DNA of 64,000 bases from Eurosta solidaginis. Lineage: Eukaryota > Arthropoda > Insecta > Diptera > Tephritidae. The notes beneath the pieces are model-generated. The model was not told the DNA's origin, made no database searches, and saw only the letters and a list, made by a program, of their open reading frames with translations. The position numbers and the translations under genes were made by a program. The stretch is from positions 193,686,028-193,750,027 of the forward strand of contig NC_090324.1 in NCBI RefSeq assembly GCF_040869045.1, read 5' to 3'. Every line of letters begins with the position of its first letter. Positions within the stretch are counted from its first letter, which is position 1. This document shows positions 42,835 through 53,897 of this stretch, piece after piece.

Positions 42835-43490
42835 TTAAATTCGATGCGTTGAGTCAGGTAACCACGGCGTAAACAGTGGTCCTTCGACGCCATCAACAAG
42901 CCAGCGCAACACAAAGCATAAGTACCCAAAACAGTAAAACTGTAAGTAGAAAATCAAATTTCTATTCCCCTCGAAATGGTACGCCCCTTCAGGAACCATA
43001 AAAGTGAAAAATTAAAATCTTGTAAGGAAAATATATCCCGCCAAAAATAAATTTTTCCCGCCAAAATTGCATGACATCGTAATAAATATATATATATAAT
43101 AAATATATATATATATATATATATATTTATTACGATGTCATGCAATTTTGGCGGGAAAAATTTATTTTTGGCGGGATATATTTTCCTTACAAGATTTTAA
43201 TTTTATATATATATATAATAAATATATATATATATATATATATTTATTACGATGTCATGCAATTTTGGCGGGAAAAATTTATTTTTGGCGGGATATATTT
43301 TCCTTACAAGATTTTAATTTTCACTTTTAGGTACCTGAAGGGGCGTACCATTTTGAGGGGAATAGAAATTTGATTTTCTACTTACAGTTTTACTGTTTTG
43401 GGTACTTATGCTTTGTGTTGCGCCGGCTTGTTGATGGCGTCGAAGGACCACTGTTTACGCCCTGGTTACCTGACTCAACGCCTCGAATTT
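42835..43490. repeat. Centre of the palindrome: inverted GGCGGG modules around a TA repeat
   Basis: The module preceding BEL-A pol is present on the left in minus and on the right in plus orientation. They meet in AATAAATATATATA...TATATTTATT (about 43,078-43,135). A further partial direct duplication of the module on the right (about 43,205-43,320) again begins with a TA repeat. No gene. Confidence 0.85.
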
Positions 43491-44331
43491 GAGCTACTCA
43501 GAGCGCATATTTCGCGAGAACATGCGAAAAGACGATAGCGGAAAATTTATTGTGAAAATATCATTTAAAAACAACGTTGATCAGCTTGCAGACTCGTTCT
43601 ATACAGCTGAGTGGCGATTTCTGTCATTACAAAAACGACTTAGTAAAGACGTAGAAACAAATACCGCATATATTGCGTTTATAGAAGAGTACATCCAACT
43701 TGAACATATGGCTAAAGTAGAGATAGCAGAGATGAACAAACTGAAATATTTTGCACCTCATCAACACGTACTACGTCCGGAGTCTACTAGCACAAAACTT
43801 CGTGTAGTTTTTGATTGCAGTTGTAAAACTACTAGTGGGTTGTCTCTTAATAACGTAATGATGAAAGGGCCAGTTGTGCAAGACGATTTGCTATATATTG
43901 TTCTACGTTTCCGCTGCTCCAGATTTGCTCTCACAGCCGACGTGACGAAAATGTATAGGCAGGCTTGGGTCACCAAACAAGACTGCAATTATCAAGCGAT
44001 TTTATGGAGAAACTCTACAGATCAAAAAATTGCAGCATACCGACTGCTGACCATAACGTACGGGACAACCGCAGCGCCTTTTTTAGCAAAACGGTGCTTA
44101 AATCATTTGGGTGAAGATGGTAAGCAACAATATCCAGTGGGGTCGCAGAAAACACTTTCCAATTTTTATATGGATGATTTCATCAGCGGGGCTGATTCCA
44201 CGGCCGTGTTATTGCAAGTTTACCGCGAAGTTTCGTCTTTAACAAGTTCGGCGCATTTCATATTGCGAAAATGGCATTCGAACAACACTGATTTTCTGAA
44301 CCAGCTCGAAGAAAATGAAAAGGTGAAATGA
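43491..44331 (+). pseudogene. BEL-A reverse transcriptase (right arm)
   Basis: 280-codon open frame with KLRVVFDCSCKTTSGLSLN, DVTKMYRQAW, LTITYGTTAAPFLAKRCL and FYMDDFISGADSTAVLLQ, ending at 44,331 in KWHSNNTDFLNQLEENEKVK. This is the best-preserved reverse transcriptase of the family in the window: palm motifs are intact. It lacks a native start because gag and protease are not upstream; the frame begins in the 51-bp junction segment. Confidence 0.8.
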
Positions 44332-45682
44332 TGTTGAAATCATTAAAACGATGGGCATTGTGTGGGAACTAGAAACATATTTTTTTTTCGTTATATCTGG
44401 CAAGAGCTACCGTCTACGAAGAATGTAACCAAAAGAGTAGTATTAGCAGAGTTGTCCACGTTGTTTGATCCGCTAGGTGAATCCGGTCATAGTCAAGGCG
44501 AAAATTTTTATGCAGGACTTGTGGATAAAAAAATTGGCATGGGGGAGTCTCTGCCAATGCATTTGCATAGCCAGTAGATTGAGTTTAGAGACAGACTGAA
44601 AGCGATACGAGATGTAAAGGTGTCGCGCTATATTTTTACTGGGAAAAGCATATACGAATATAGATGTACGGTTTTGCGGATGCATTCGATCGAGCTTACG
44701 GTTGTTGTATATACCTGCAATCAATCGACGAAAACAAAGATGTGGAGCGCCAAATCTAGAGTTGCACCCCTCAAAACGAAATCGTTACCCCGACTGGAGC
44801 TGGCAGCTCACTTGCTAGCTACATTGTTGGTGAAGTCACAGCAGAATATTCAAATTACACAAGATGCTATATATTTATGGAGCGATTCTGAAATTGTACT
44901 TGATTGGTTGAGGGCACATCCATCTACATGGACCACTTTCGTTGCTGACAGGGTGGCCTTTATACAGGATGAGACGAAATCGGCAATCTGGAGGCATGTT
45001 CCTTCTCGTCAGAATCCAGCCGACATTATATTCAGAGGTGCGTATGTTGATGAATTACTAAACTCTATTTGGTTTACAGGTCTTTCGTTCCTCATGAAAC
45101 CATGTGAACAATGGAGAGACATTGTAGAGGTCCGTAAGAAGACGACGGCACTAACGGCTGAAGCCAAGACAAATGCATTTATTGAGTGGCTTGAAAGTAG
45201 AAGTGACTTTGTGCAAACACAAAGACTAGTTGCGCGTTTTCTTTGCATTTTGCAGCGAGTGAAAGGCCGCTATGGGCAACTACCACATCTAACAACAAAA
45301 ATGATGGACGAGTCTTTCATTCGCATTATATATTGTATACAACAACATTACTTCAAAAATGAGTATCATGCTTTAAAACGTGACGGCGTGATGCAGTCTT
45401 CGAGCAAAGTGAATAACTTGAGCGTTTTCATCGATAGTTGCTATGGAGTTGATATTTTGCGTGTAGGCGGCCGCTTGGAGAATGCAAAGTTTCCGTACGA
45501 TGAAAAACACCCGATTTTACTCCCTGTCGAGAGAAGTTTTGTTCGAAATTATGTACGGTTTGTGCACGAGAAACATATGCATGTAGGCACGCAAGCTTTG
45601 ATTGCGATGATGCGTCAACGGTTTTGGATCGTTCATGGGCGTAAAGTGGTACGATCTGTGACAACTAGATGCTTACATTGAT
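44332..45682 (+). pseudogene. BEL-A connection, RNase H and integrase zinc domain (right arm)
   Basis: 44,362-44,577 reads YIWQELPSTKNVTKR and LSTLFDPLGESG, the BEL connection region. A break follows, then 44,620-45,681. Its RNase H start is damaged (the DAS block is shifted and about 12 codons are missing before MWSAKSRVAPLKTK), but [27 protein letters not shown] and NPADIIFRG remain. The integrase N-terminal zinc region follows: HPILLPVERSF, HEKHMHVGTQALIAMMRQRFW and a terminal CLH before the stop. Confidence 0.8.
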
Positions 45683-46703
45683 TTCGTTGTCGACCAAGGC
45701 TTCACCAGCAGATTATGGGCAACTTTCCAGTTGATAGGGTAAATATCGTCAGGCCATTTAACCACAAGCGTCGACTTTTGCGGTCCATTTACGACGGCTT
45801 ATAAACAAAGAGGAATACGCACTACTAAAAGTTATGTCGCCGTTTTTATATGTTTTGCAACTAAGTCAGTCCATATGGAAGTGGTATCAGACCTGTCGGC
45901 AAAGGCATTTATTGCAGCACTCAAGAGATTTGTTGCACGGCGGGGTATATGGGAAAAACTGCTTTGCGAAAACGATACAAATTTCGTTGGGGCCAGACGT
46001 GAGCTTAAAGAATTTAAGGAAACATTTTACGAACAACAACAACATGGTATAATTTCTAAGTTCTGTGTTGAAAACAATATTGATTTTTGTCATATACCGC
46101 CTCGCTCCCCACATTTTGGTGGCCTGTGGGAGGCGGCGGTTAAGTCCGCTAAATACCATATTGTCCGAGTGCTTGGTGAAGCATATTGAGGAGCTCAGAA
46201 CTGTGGTTGCAGAAGTCGAAGCGACACTTAATTCGCGACCGTTGACCGCAATGTCTTCTGAGCTCAGTGATGAAACTGCTGTCACACCAGGCCATTTTTT
46301 AACAGGTGATCTGCTTGTAGATATTTCCGACCCAGTGATTGAAGATAAAAATATTTCTAATTTGAATCCCAGGATGCGACTAACGGCAATAAAGCAACAC
46401 TTTTGGAGACATTGGTCAACCGAGTTCTTGCATTAATTACAGCGGAAAACAAAATGGACGCAGAAGAAATACAATGTAGTTGAAGGCGACCTAGGTTTGG
46501 TATCTGAAGTCAACGCCCCTCCTAAATCATGGCTAATTGGGCGAGTAACGAGAGCAATAAAAGGTTCTGATGGATGTGTGCGCGTGGTCGACATTAAAAC
46601 TAAGAATGGGTGCATTCGCCGTGCAGTTCAAAAGGTAGCACCAAAACCCAACCAGAATGAAGTTGATCTGTCGGCATACATATCAAGGGCGCCGGCATGT
46701 TGA
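45683..46703 (+). pseudogene. BEL-A integrase core and C-terminal domain (right arm)
   Basis: Broken into four frames. 45,683-45,870 contains the shifted VDFCGPF region. 45,875-46,189 has DLSAKAFIAALKRFVARRG, CENDTNFVG and GGLWEAAVKSAK. A shift after LGEAY leads to 46,190-46,436 (EELRTVVAEVEATLNSRPLTAMSSE, TPGHFLTGDLLV), a TAA, then 46,440-46,703 with GLVSEVNAPPKSWLIGRV and VRVVDIKTKNGCIRRAVQKVAP. The C-terminus overlaps the first bases of the LTR. Confidence 0.8.
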
Positions 46704-47064
46704 GTACTGAAAACCTATTTACATATATTAATTAGTATTAATTTATAGTTCTTTGAAAATAATAATGTATAACCCACTGTAACATTTTGCCTTCCCTCTT
46801 TAAACATATTCGTTAGTAGTACATATGTACATTTGTCATATCATTAAAATTAACTGAACTAAAAGCTCTAACTGTTATGCTGAATTGAAGAAAAATGATT
46901 ATATGAGACTGCAATTGAGTGCAGCGAGTGAGTTGTGACTTAGCCTTCAATTGAGATTAAACGCATTTGTATAAAGCAATAATTGGTGTTTTTTTTTTTT
47001 AATTGCAAAACGAAGTGAGATTGTTTCATAATTTCTGGGTTGTGAAAACTATCACTGCCTGACA
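46698..47064 (+). repeat. BEL-A 3' LTR (right arm), intact
   Basis: 367 bp from TGTTGAGTACTG to CTGACA, with canonical TG...CA ends. It shows the unoccupied TTAG site at about 46,940 where the nested element entered the 5' LTR. Flanked on the right by AGCGT. Confidence 0.9.
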
Positions 47065-47940
47065 AGCGTTTTAACTACTAATAAAGAAGAGTTTGTACTG
47101 GAGTACCTCAACAAGCAGCACGGGAATATAAAATTCACAATGGAAACTGAAAAACGCGGAGGAATCAACTATCTATACCCCACGATAAATATTGATAAAG
47201 TATCCAATAGATTTAAGTACGACATATATAGAAAGCCAACGGCCACCGACACAATAATACATAATACCTCAAATCACTCAAAATTCAGCATTAAGGCATT
47301 TGGTACATAGACTTGAAAGAACACCTCTTACACAAGAAGCATATAAGAGACAGCTGGAAATAATATATAACATTGCTGCAACCAACGGATATAAAAAAAA
47401 ACACTAGTATATAAGCTCGGCAGGACGCATGGAGAACTAAAAAAAATAATGAAAAGGAAAATAATAACACCTGGACGACTATGACATATACTGGAAAAGC
47501 AACATATAAATTGGCAAACTTCTTTAAAAAATACAACATTAACACTACGTTCAAAGCATCGAATAATCTAGGGCGAAAACTAAGAACTAACACTAACTCA
47601 GAGGAACCGTTTAGCAGCCACGGCGTATACAAGCTTACCTGCGGATGCCAACATAGTTACATAGGACAAACAGGACGGCAAATAGGAATGAGGTTCAGAG
47701 AACACATTAGAGATTACAACAAAAAACACGGAATCCAAACATTATACCAGAGTATACTTCGCGAATCACATGGTCGGAAGTGAATATTCTCCAGCAAACA
47801 TCAATAAAACAGTTAGGGTACTATGGAAGATCCATTTCATGGATATTCCAAAAACGTTCTGCATGCACGTGAACTGCACAAAACGCGCACGCACTTCCTT
47901 CTATTTTTCTTTTCTTCTCTGTAGTCCTTTTTTAACTAAT
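47065..47940 (+). pseudogene. Penelope-like element, 3' half (right arm) with GIY-YIG domain
   Basis: Resumes at the duplication AGCGT with VLTTNKEEFVLEYLNKQHGN, then FTMETEKRGGINYL and YDIYRKPTATDTIIHN, the reverse transcriptase thumb of Penelope elements. Frames break at 47,310-47,470. The open block 47,481-47,783 contains KASNNLGRKLRTNTNSEEPF and then HGVYKLTCGCQHSYIGQTGR and RFREHI, a GIY-YIG endonuclease with both its Tyr-containing motif and the following Arg. A last piece reads LWKIHFMDIPKTFCMHVNC. The endonuclease is the distinctive feature of Penelope elements and supports the call. Confidence 0.8.
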
Positions 47941-48228
47941 AAAAACTTTGTAGGATCTGCGTTAGTAAATTTATATTTATTTGGACCTTTAAAAAATTGT
48001 TTCCTTTAGCCTTCATTGGCGGATTCCTAAAATAGATTTATGTCTTAAAGATTATTTAGTTAAATTTATAAGTGATGAAAGTACGGAACTTAACAATTTA
48101 ATAAATTTTTTGTACTCGGTTTTTATATACAATTTTTTCATTGTGATTACCTCTATCACTAATCGTTATATTAGATCCATCAATATTTTTTACAATGTAG
48201 GGACCTTGATATATTTTTTTATACTCAG
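47941..48228 (-). pseudogene. Gypsy-B integrase end and 3' flank (right arm)
   Basis: Minus-strand 48,228-48,098 encodes IYQGPYIVKNIDGSNITISDRG to the stop, continuing the frame interrupted by HINE-X copy 6. 48,097-47,950 is the 3' flank matching 34,107-34,260. The 505-bp LTR-like segment of the left arm is absent here. Confidence 0.75.
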
Positions 48229-51208
48229 TTGAGCAGAGCTCACAGAGTATATTAACTTTGATTTGATAACGGTTGGTTGTACAGGTATAAAGGAATCGAA
48301 ATAGATATAGACTTCCATATATCAAAATCATCAGTATCGAAAACAAACTTGATTGAGCCATGTCCGTCCGTCCGTCCGTCCGTCTGTCCATTAACACGAT
48401 AACTTGAGTAAATTTTGAGGTATCTTGATGAAATTTGGTATGTAGATTCCTGGGCACTCATCTCAGATCGCTGTTTAAAATGAACGATATCGGACTATAA
48501 CCACGCTCACTTTTTCGATATCGAAAATTTCGAAAAACCGAAAAAATGCGATTATTCATTGCCAAAGGCGGTTAAAGCGATAAAACTTGGTAGATGGGTT
48601 GGCGTTATGACGCAGAATAGAAAATTAGTAAGATTTTGGACAATGGGCGTGGCACCGCCCACTTTTACAAGAAGGTAATTTAAAAGTTTTGCAAGCTGTA
48701 ATTTGACAGTCGTTAGAGATATCATGATGAAATTTGGCGGGAACGTTACTACTATTACTATATATGTGCTCAATAAAAATTAGCAAAATTGGATGAAGAA
48801 CACGACCACTTTTTAAAAAATTTTTTTTTTAAATTCAAATTTTAACAAAAAATTTAATATCTTTACTGTATATAAGTAAATTAAGTCAAAATTCAACTCC
48901 AGTAATGATATGATGCAACAAAATACAAAAATAACAGAAAATTTCAAAATGGGCGTGGCTCCGCCCATTTTCATTTAGTTTGTCTAGAATACTTTTAATG
49001 CCATAAGTCGAACAAAAATTTACCAATCCTTCTCAAATTTGGTAGGGCATAGATTCTATGACGGTAACTGTTCTCTGTGAAAATGGGCGAAATCGGTAGA
49101 AGCCACGCCCAGTTTTTAAACACAGTCCACCGTCTGTCCTTCCGCTCGGCCGTTAACACAATAACTTGAGCAAGAACCGATATATCTTTACTAAACTTAG
49201 CCCACGTACTTATCTGAACTCACTTTATCTTGGTATAAAAAATGGCCGAAATCCGACCATAACCACGCCCACTTTATCGATATCGACAATTACGAAAAAT
49301 GAAAAAATGCCATAATTCTATACCAAATACGAAAAAAGGGAGGAAACATGGTAACTGGATTGGTTTATTGACACAAGATATAACTTTGGAAAAAACTTTG
49401 TAAAATGGGTGTGACACCTACCATATTAAGTAGAAGAAAATGGAAAAGTTCTACAAGGCGAAATCAACAGCCCTTGAAATCTTGGCAGGAATACTGTTAG
49501 TGGTATTGCATATATAAATAAATTAGCAGTACCCGACAGATGATTTTCTGGATCACCTGGTCCACATTTTGGTCAATATCGCGAGAACGCCCTCACATAT
49601 ACATCTAAGGGCCACTCGCTTTTAAAACCCTCATTAGTACCTTTAATTTGATATCCATATCGTACAAACACATTCTAGAGTCACCCCTGGCCCACCCTAA
49701 TGGCGATAACTCGAAAAGGCGTCCACCTATAGACCTAATGCCCACTCCCTTTTAAAATGCTCAGTAACACCTTTCGTTTGATACCCATATCGTACAAACA
49801 TTCCAGAGTCACCCCTGGCCCACCCTAATGGCGATATCTCGAAAAGGCGTCCACCTATAGACCTAATGTCCACTCCCTCTTAAAATGCCCAGTAACACCT
49901 TTCGTTTGATACCCATATCGTACAAACATTCTAGAGTCACACCTGCCCCACCCTAATGGCGATATCTCGGTAAGGCGTCCACATATAGACCTAATGCCCA
50001 CTCCCTCTTAAAATGCTCAGTAACACCTTTCGTTTGATACCCATATCGTACAAACATTCTAGAGTCACCCTTGGTTCACCTTTATGGCGATATCTCTAAA
50101 AGGCGTCCACCTATAGAACTAAGGATTACTCCCTTTTAAAATACTCATTACCACCTTTCATTTGATACCCATATCGTACAAACACATTCTAGAGTCACCC
50201 TGGCCCACCCTAATGGCGATATCTCGAAAAGGCGTCCACCTATAGACCTAATGCCCACTCCCTCTTAAAATGCTCAGTAACACCTTTCGTTTGATACCCA
50301 TATCGTACAAACATTCTAGAGTCACCCTTGGTCCACCTTTATGGCGATATCTCGAAGAGGCGTCCACCTATAGAACTAAGGATTACTCCCTATTAAAATA
50401 CTCAGTAACACCTTTCGTTTGATACCCATATCGTAGAAACATTCTAGAGCCACCCCTGGCCCACCCTAATGGCGATATCTCGAAAAGGCGTCCACCTATA
50501 GACCTAATGCCCACTCCCTCTTAAAATGCTCAGTAACACCTTTTATTTGATTCCCATATCGTACAAACACATTCTAGAGACACCCCTGGTCCACCTTTAT
50601 GGCGATATCTCGAAACGGCGTCCACCTATGGAACTAAGGATCACCCTTTTCAAAATACTCATTAACAGCTTTCAATTGATACCCATATCGTACAAACATA
50701 TTCTAGAGTCGCCCCTGGTCCACCTTTATGGCGATTTCTCGAAAGGGCGTTCACCTATAGAACTAAAGCCCATTCCCTTTTAAAATACTCATTACCACCT
50801 TTCATTTGATACCCATATCGTACAAACACATTCTAGAGTCACCCCTGGTCCACCTCAATGGCGATATCTCGAAAAGGCGTCCACCGATAGACCTAAGGCC
50901 CACTCCCTCTTAAAATGCTCAGTAACACCTTTCATTTGATACCCATATCGTACAAACAAATTCTAGAGTCAGCCCTGGTCCACCTTTATGGCGATATCCC
51001 TAAATGGCGTCCATCCATAGAACTATGGCCCACTCTCTCTTAAAATACTCTTTAATACCTTCCATTTGATACACGTGTCATACAACCACATTCCAGGGTT
51101 ACCCTAGGTTCATTTTCCTACATGGTGATTTTCCTTATTTTGTCTCCATAGCTCTCAACTGAGTATTTAATGTTCGGTTACACCCGAACTTAGCCTTCCT
51201 TACTTGTT
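48229..51208 (+). mobile_element. HINE-X copy 6, complete, in Gypsy-B integrase
   Basis: Complete element from TATACTCAGTTGAG (48,230) through GTCC microsatellite (about 48,363-48,385), AT-rich body and an array of about 11-12 units to the hairpin and TTACTTGTT (51,208). The left-arm homologue (33,990-34,005) shows GATATATATTTTTATG where this copy is inserted, so entry was in a T run with no or at most a T/TT duplication. That matches Helentron insertion between Ts. Confidence 0.85.
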
Positions 51209-51478
51209 ATGTTTATTTCTAGGTTCTGTTTCTGCTAAAACTCTATCATTAACTTTAATTTCTAAAGGCTTAGCCGTTTTATCATATACATCTTTATTTC
51301 TAATTTTATGCTTATTATTCAAATTGTTTGCCATTTTATGCGATTTTTGCATTCTTAACTTAAGATCTTTTGTGTAATTTTCTACATTATAGATCGGATC
51401 AATTTATTCTTTTTGCAATTCATGTGGCATTGTAGTTTTTCTGCCAAATATTAATTCAAACGGAGTAAATTTATTATC
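51209..51478 (-). pseudogene. Gypsy-B integrase fragment (right arm, upstream part)
   Basis: Minus strand from 51,478: DNKFTPFELIFGRKTTMPHELQKE, a stop (TAA where the left arm has CAA), IDPIYNVENYTKDLKLRMQKS, and VNDRVLAETEPRNKH ending at the HINE-X insertion. Continues at 48,228. Confidence 0.75.
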
Positions 51479-51656
51479 AACAAGTAAGGAAGGCTAAGTT
51501 CGGGTGTAATCGAACATTACATACTCAGCTGAGAGCTATGGAGATAACATAAGGTTAAATCACCATGTAGGAAAATGAACCTAGGGTAACCCTGGAATGT
51601 GTTTGTATGACATGTGTATCAAATGGAAGGTATTAAAGAGTATTTTAAGAGGGAGT
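51479..51656 (-). mobile_element. HINE-X copy 7, 3' terminal fragment
   Basis: AACAAGTAAGGAAGG, hairpin, ACTCAGCTGAG, then less than one array unit ending GAGGGAGT. Matches the outer 178 bp of the left arm (33,536-33,714) and marks the right end of the palindrome. Gypsy-B reverse transcriptase sequence begins beyond it. Confidence 0.75.
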
Positions 51657-52561
51657 ACCCCAGCTTTAGTTGGAATTAAATCAGAGCAGTTATCTTTTAG
51701 TACAACCTTTTGCCATCTGTTCGTAAGATAGCTTGCAATCAATCCAACTTCATCGTGGTTAAATCCAAAGTACGCGTGAAGTTTTAGCAAGTTTTAGAAA
51801 AGTCTAATAATGTAAAAATAGTAAGATCTCCTCGGTCAAATGGTTGATTGAGGATTTTGTGTTACCGCTGATATCTTATCCGGATTCATATGTAGTGCAC
51901 CGATTCCGACAATATACCCTAAGTATTTAACCTCTCGCAGACAAAATTTACTTTTCTCTATATTTATTGTCAAGCCTGCGTTCCGTAAGTGATATGCAAC
52001 TTTCGACAATGTTTTCATATGAGCATCAAAACTTTCCGAAATGATAAATAAATCATCGAGATACATGAACACACTTTCTCTTAAATTTGATGGAATCACG
52101 CAATCCATGAGCCTACATAATGCCTGAGTGGCCTTGCATAAGCCGAAAGGCATTACGCGATATCTATACAGAGGACGGTTTGGCACCGTGAAGCACGTTA
52201 AATCTCTGCTTTTCTCCGACAAGGGAATCTGCCAGAATGCTCGCCTTAAATCGAGCGAAGAAATAAACTCGGCTTTTGGTAAGCGACTGAGTATCCCGTC
52301 TATATGGAGTAAAGGGTAAGCGTATTTAATAATAACACTGTTTACTTTGCGTGAATTCAAACACAGTCGGACTTTTTCACCTTTACGGACTAAAACGACT
52401 GGACTCGACCACGGACTGTTGGGTGATTCCTCAATTATCCCTAACTCCAAAATTTCATCTATTTCCCTGTGGACTAACTCTTCTATGGCAGGGGAAATAG
52501 GAAAGTATCGCTGTTTCAACGGACGGATGTTTGCCTCTAAATCGATGACGTGTTCAATCAA
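51657..52561 (-). pseudogene. Gypsy-B reverse transcriptase
   Basis: Minus-strand open block 52,561-51,836: PLKQRYFPISPAIEELVHREIDE, NSPWSSPVVLVRKGEKVRLCL, FISSLDLRRAFWQIPL with the first Asp, YRVMPFGLCKATQ, and FMYLDDLFIISES with intact YLDD, then LREVKYLGYIVG. It is interrupted after KISAVTQNPQS, short of the thumb and RNase H. 51,657-51,830 retains FGFNHDEVGLIASYLTNRWQKVVLKDN-like residues, which resemble a LINE more than gypsy, so another fragment may be wedged here. Integrase pieces at 51,478 and 33,715 may come from the same element. Confidence 0.75.
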
Positions 52562-52656
52562 ATTGGTTTTTCCAAGGCCTTCCTTGGCATACGACGGAAT
52601 CGCTCTTGTTGCTCAGATGTCAGGGTGTGAATATTATTTATGTTATCGCTACTTTT

Positions 52657-53040
52657 CTATTCTGTACTTTCAGAATCAATTTGGCTTTTTAAATGTGGTG
52701 CTATCTCAAAAGCTAGCCAGAAGTCTACGCCTAAAATCAAGTTTTGTTTCAAACTAGGAACTATATAAAAAAGTAAACGTTCAGTTTTGGCCTTTGTAGA
52801 TAACATCGAAGTGAAATATATCAAAGACAAATTGGTCATTGCCATCAGCAGTTCGTATCGACGAACAATGTTTTGTGCTAATATTTCTTTCAGAACATAT
52901 CTTTTTGCTAAATTATTACCTATACAGGATACTTGTGTTCCGCTATCGAGCAAAGCTAAATGCGTTTCTCTGAAGCCTTTTAGCTGTATTTCGGCATAAT
53001 GCCGTAAATCAGACGAATGCTTATTCAGTGAACATATCAA
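52657..53040 (-). pseudogene. Gypsy-B aspartic protease
   Basis: Minus-strand 127-codon block with LALLDSGTQVSCIGNNLAKRY, a retropepsin active site of D-S-G form, then MAMTNLSLIYFTSML and NLILGVDFWLAFEIAP, the usual distal I-L-G-x-D-F. It leads to the reverse transcriptase with a frame change near 52,600. The N-terminus (MICSLNKHSSDLRHYAEIQLKG) joins unrelated sequence just upstream. Confidence 0.75.
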
Positions 53041-53076
53041 GTTACTTAAATTCCTTCTACCTGTTTTTATGTTTCT

Positions 53077-53388
53077 TCAAAATGTATTTTTGGATACATC
53101 TGTTTCTTTCAAATTATCCATATAAAAATGTGCATCTATACTAAACAAATTTGGCAAACCGATTGAATATTTGTGAAAAATTGCAGAAAATTTATGGCTT
53201 GCTTTTAATGCAATTGTTTTGGCGCAATTAAGACGGGAAGTTACATTTTGAAAATAAATTTTTCTGACTTTATGTACAGCCTCAAACCTCATGGACCAAT
53301 TGTATCTTAATGGACCTAGCATCCTAATCACTCTTGGGTAGTGTAGCATAAAATGATGTTTTGGTTTGAGGTATCCATAGAGTTTCAA
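53077..53388 (-). pseudogene. Fragment resembling a DNA-transposon protein
   Basis: 103-codon frame containing LKPKHHFMLHYPRVIRMLGPL, WSMRFEAVHKVRK and a short helical tail. The arrangement P-K-H-H...H-Y-P...G-P-L...W-x-M-R-F-E-x-x-H recalls a domain I remember from CACTA/EnSpm-like transposon proteins of animals, but I am not certain. No inverted termini were found nearby. Confidence 0.4.
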
Positions 53389-53897
53389 GCAAAATCTGTG
53401 GTGATTGCTTATTAATGAATCTAATTTTTAACATCATCCTCCACCAATTCTGATTTGTAAAGTATATCCAATATATTTACAAGATAAACTAATATTGTTT
53501 AGGCCGACAGCCCAAACTTAAAACATAAAAGGTCGCCCTCGCATTTTTCTTATATTGTTAACAGTTCCAGTCAAACTGTTTATGTTAACCATGAAAATAA
53601 ATATCACAGGAATAAATAACCCGTTTGACTGGCAAGCTGTATTGAACTGTTATGTTAATTTAACTCATTTGTTTTCTAACCTCAAGTACAAAGGACGTAT
53701 CCCGCCGCAGTTTCCAGCTTCAACCAAAATGTAACCTGAAATTATATATATATATTAATTTATGTGCACACTCTTTGTATTAAATAAAGAGATACTATAT
53801 TAATTAAATACTTATACCACACTTTTCTTCTTTTCTGCACTATATCTTGACCCTGAGCTGTGGCCCGCCAAGACATTGGTCCATTCAATCCATCTTT
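53389..53897. other. Unassigned region with a small inverted repeat
   Basis: AT-rich sequence without a gene. CCAGTCAAAC (53,567-53,576) and GTTTGACTGG (53,623-53,632) are perfect 10-bp inverted repeats, and weaker pairing extends outward (TTAACAGTTC / GAACTGTTATGTTAA). Confidence 0.5.

Noticed and set aside
33536..51656. Palindrome as a simple assembly fold-back artefact
   Set aside because: The arms differ by substitutions and by separate insertions (LINE-B and a 505-bp block on the left, a complete HINE-X on the right), so they are independent, aged sequences. Raw-read confirmation is still needed at the centre.
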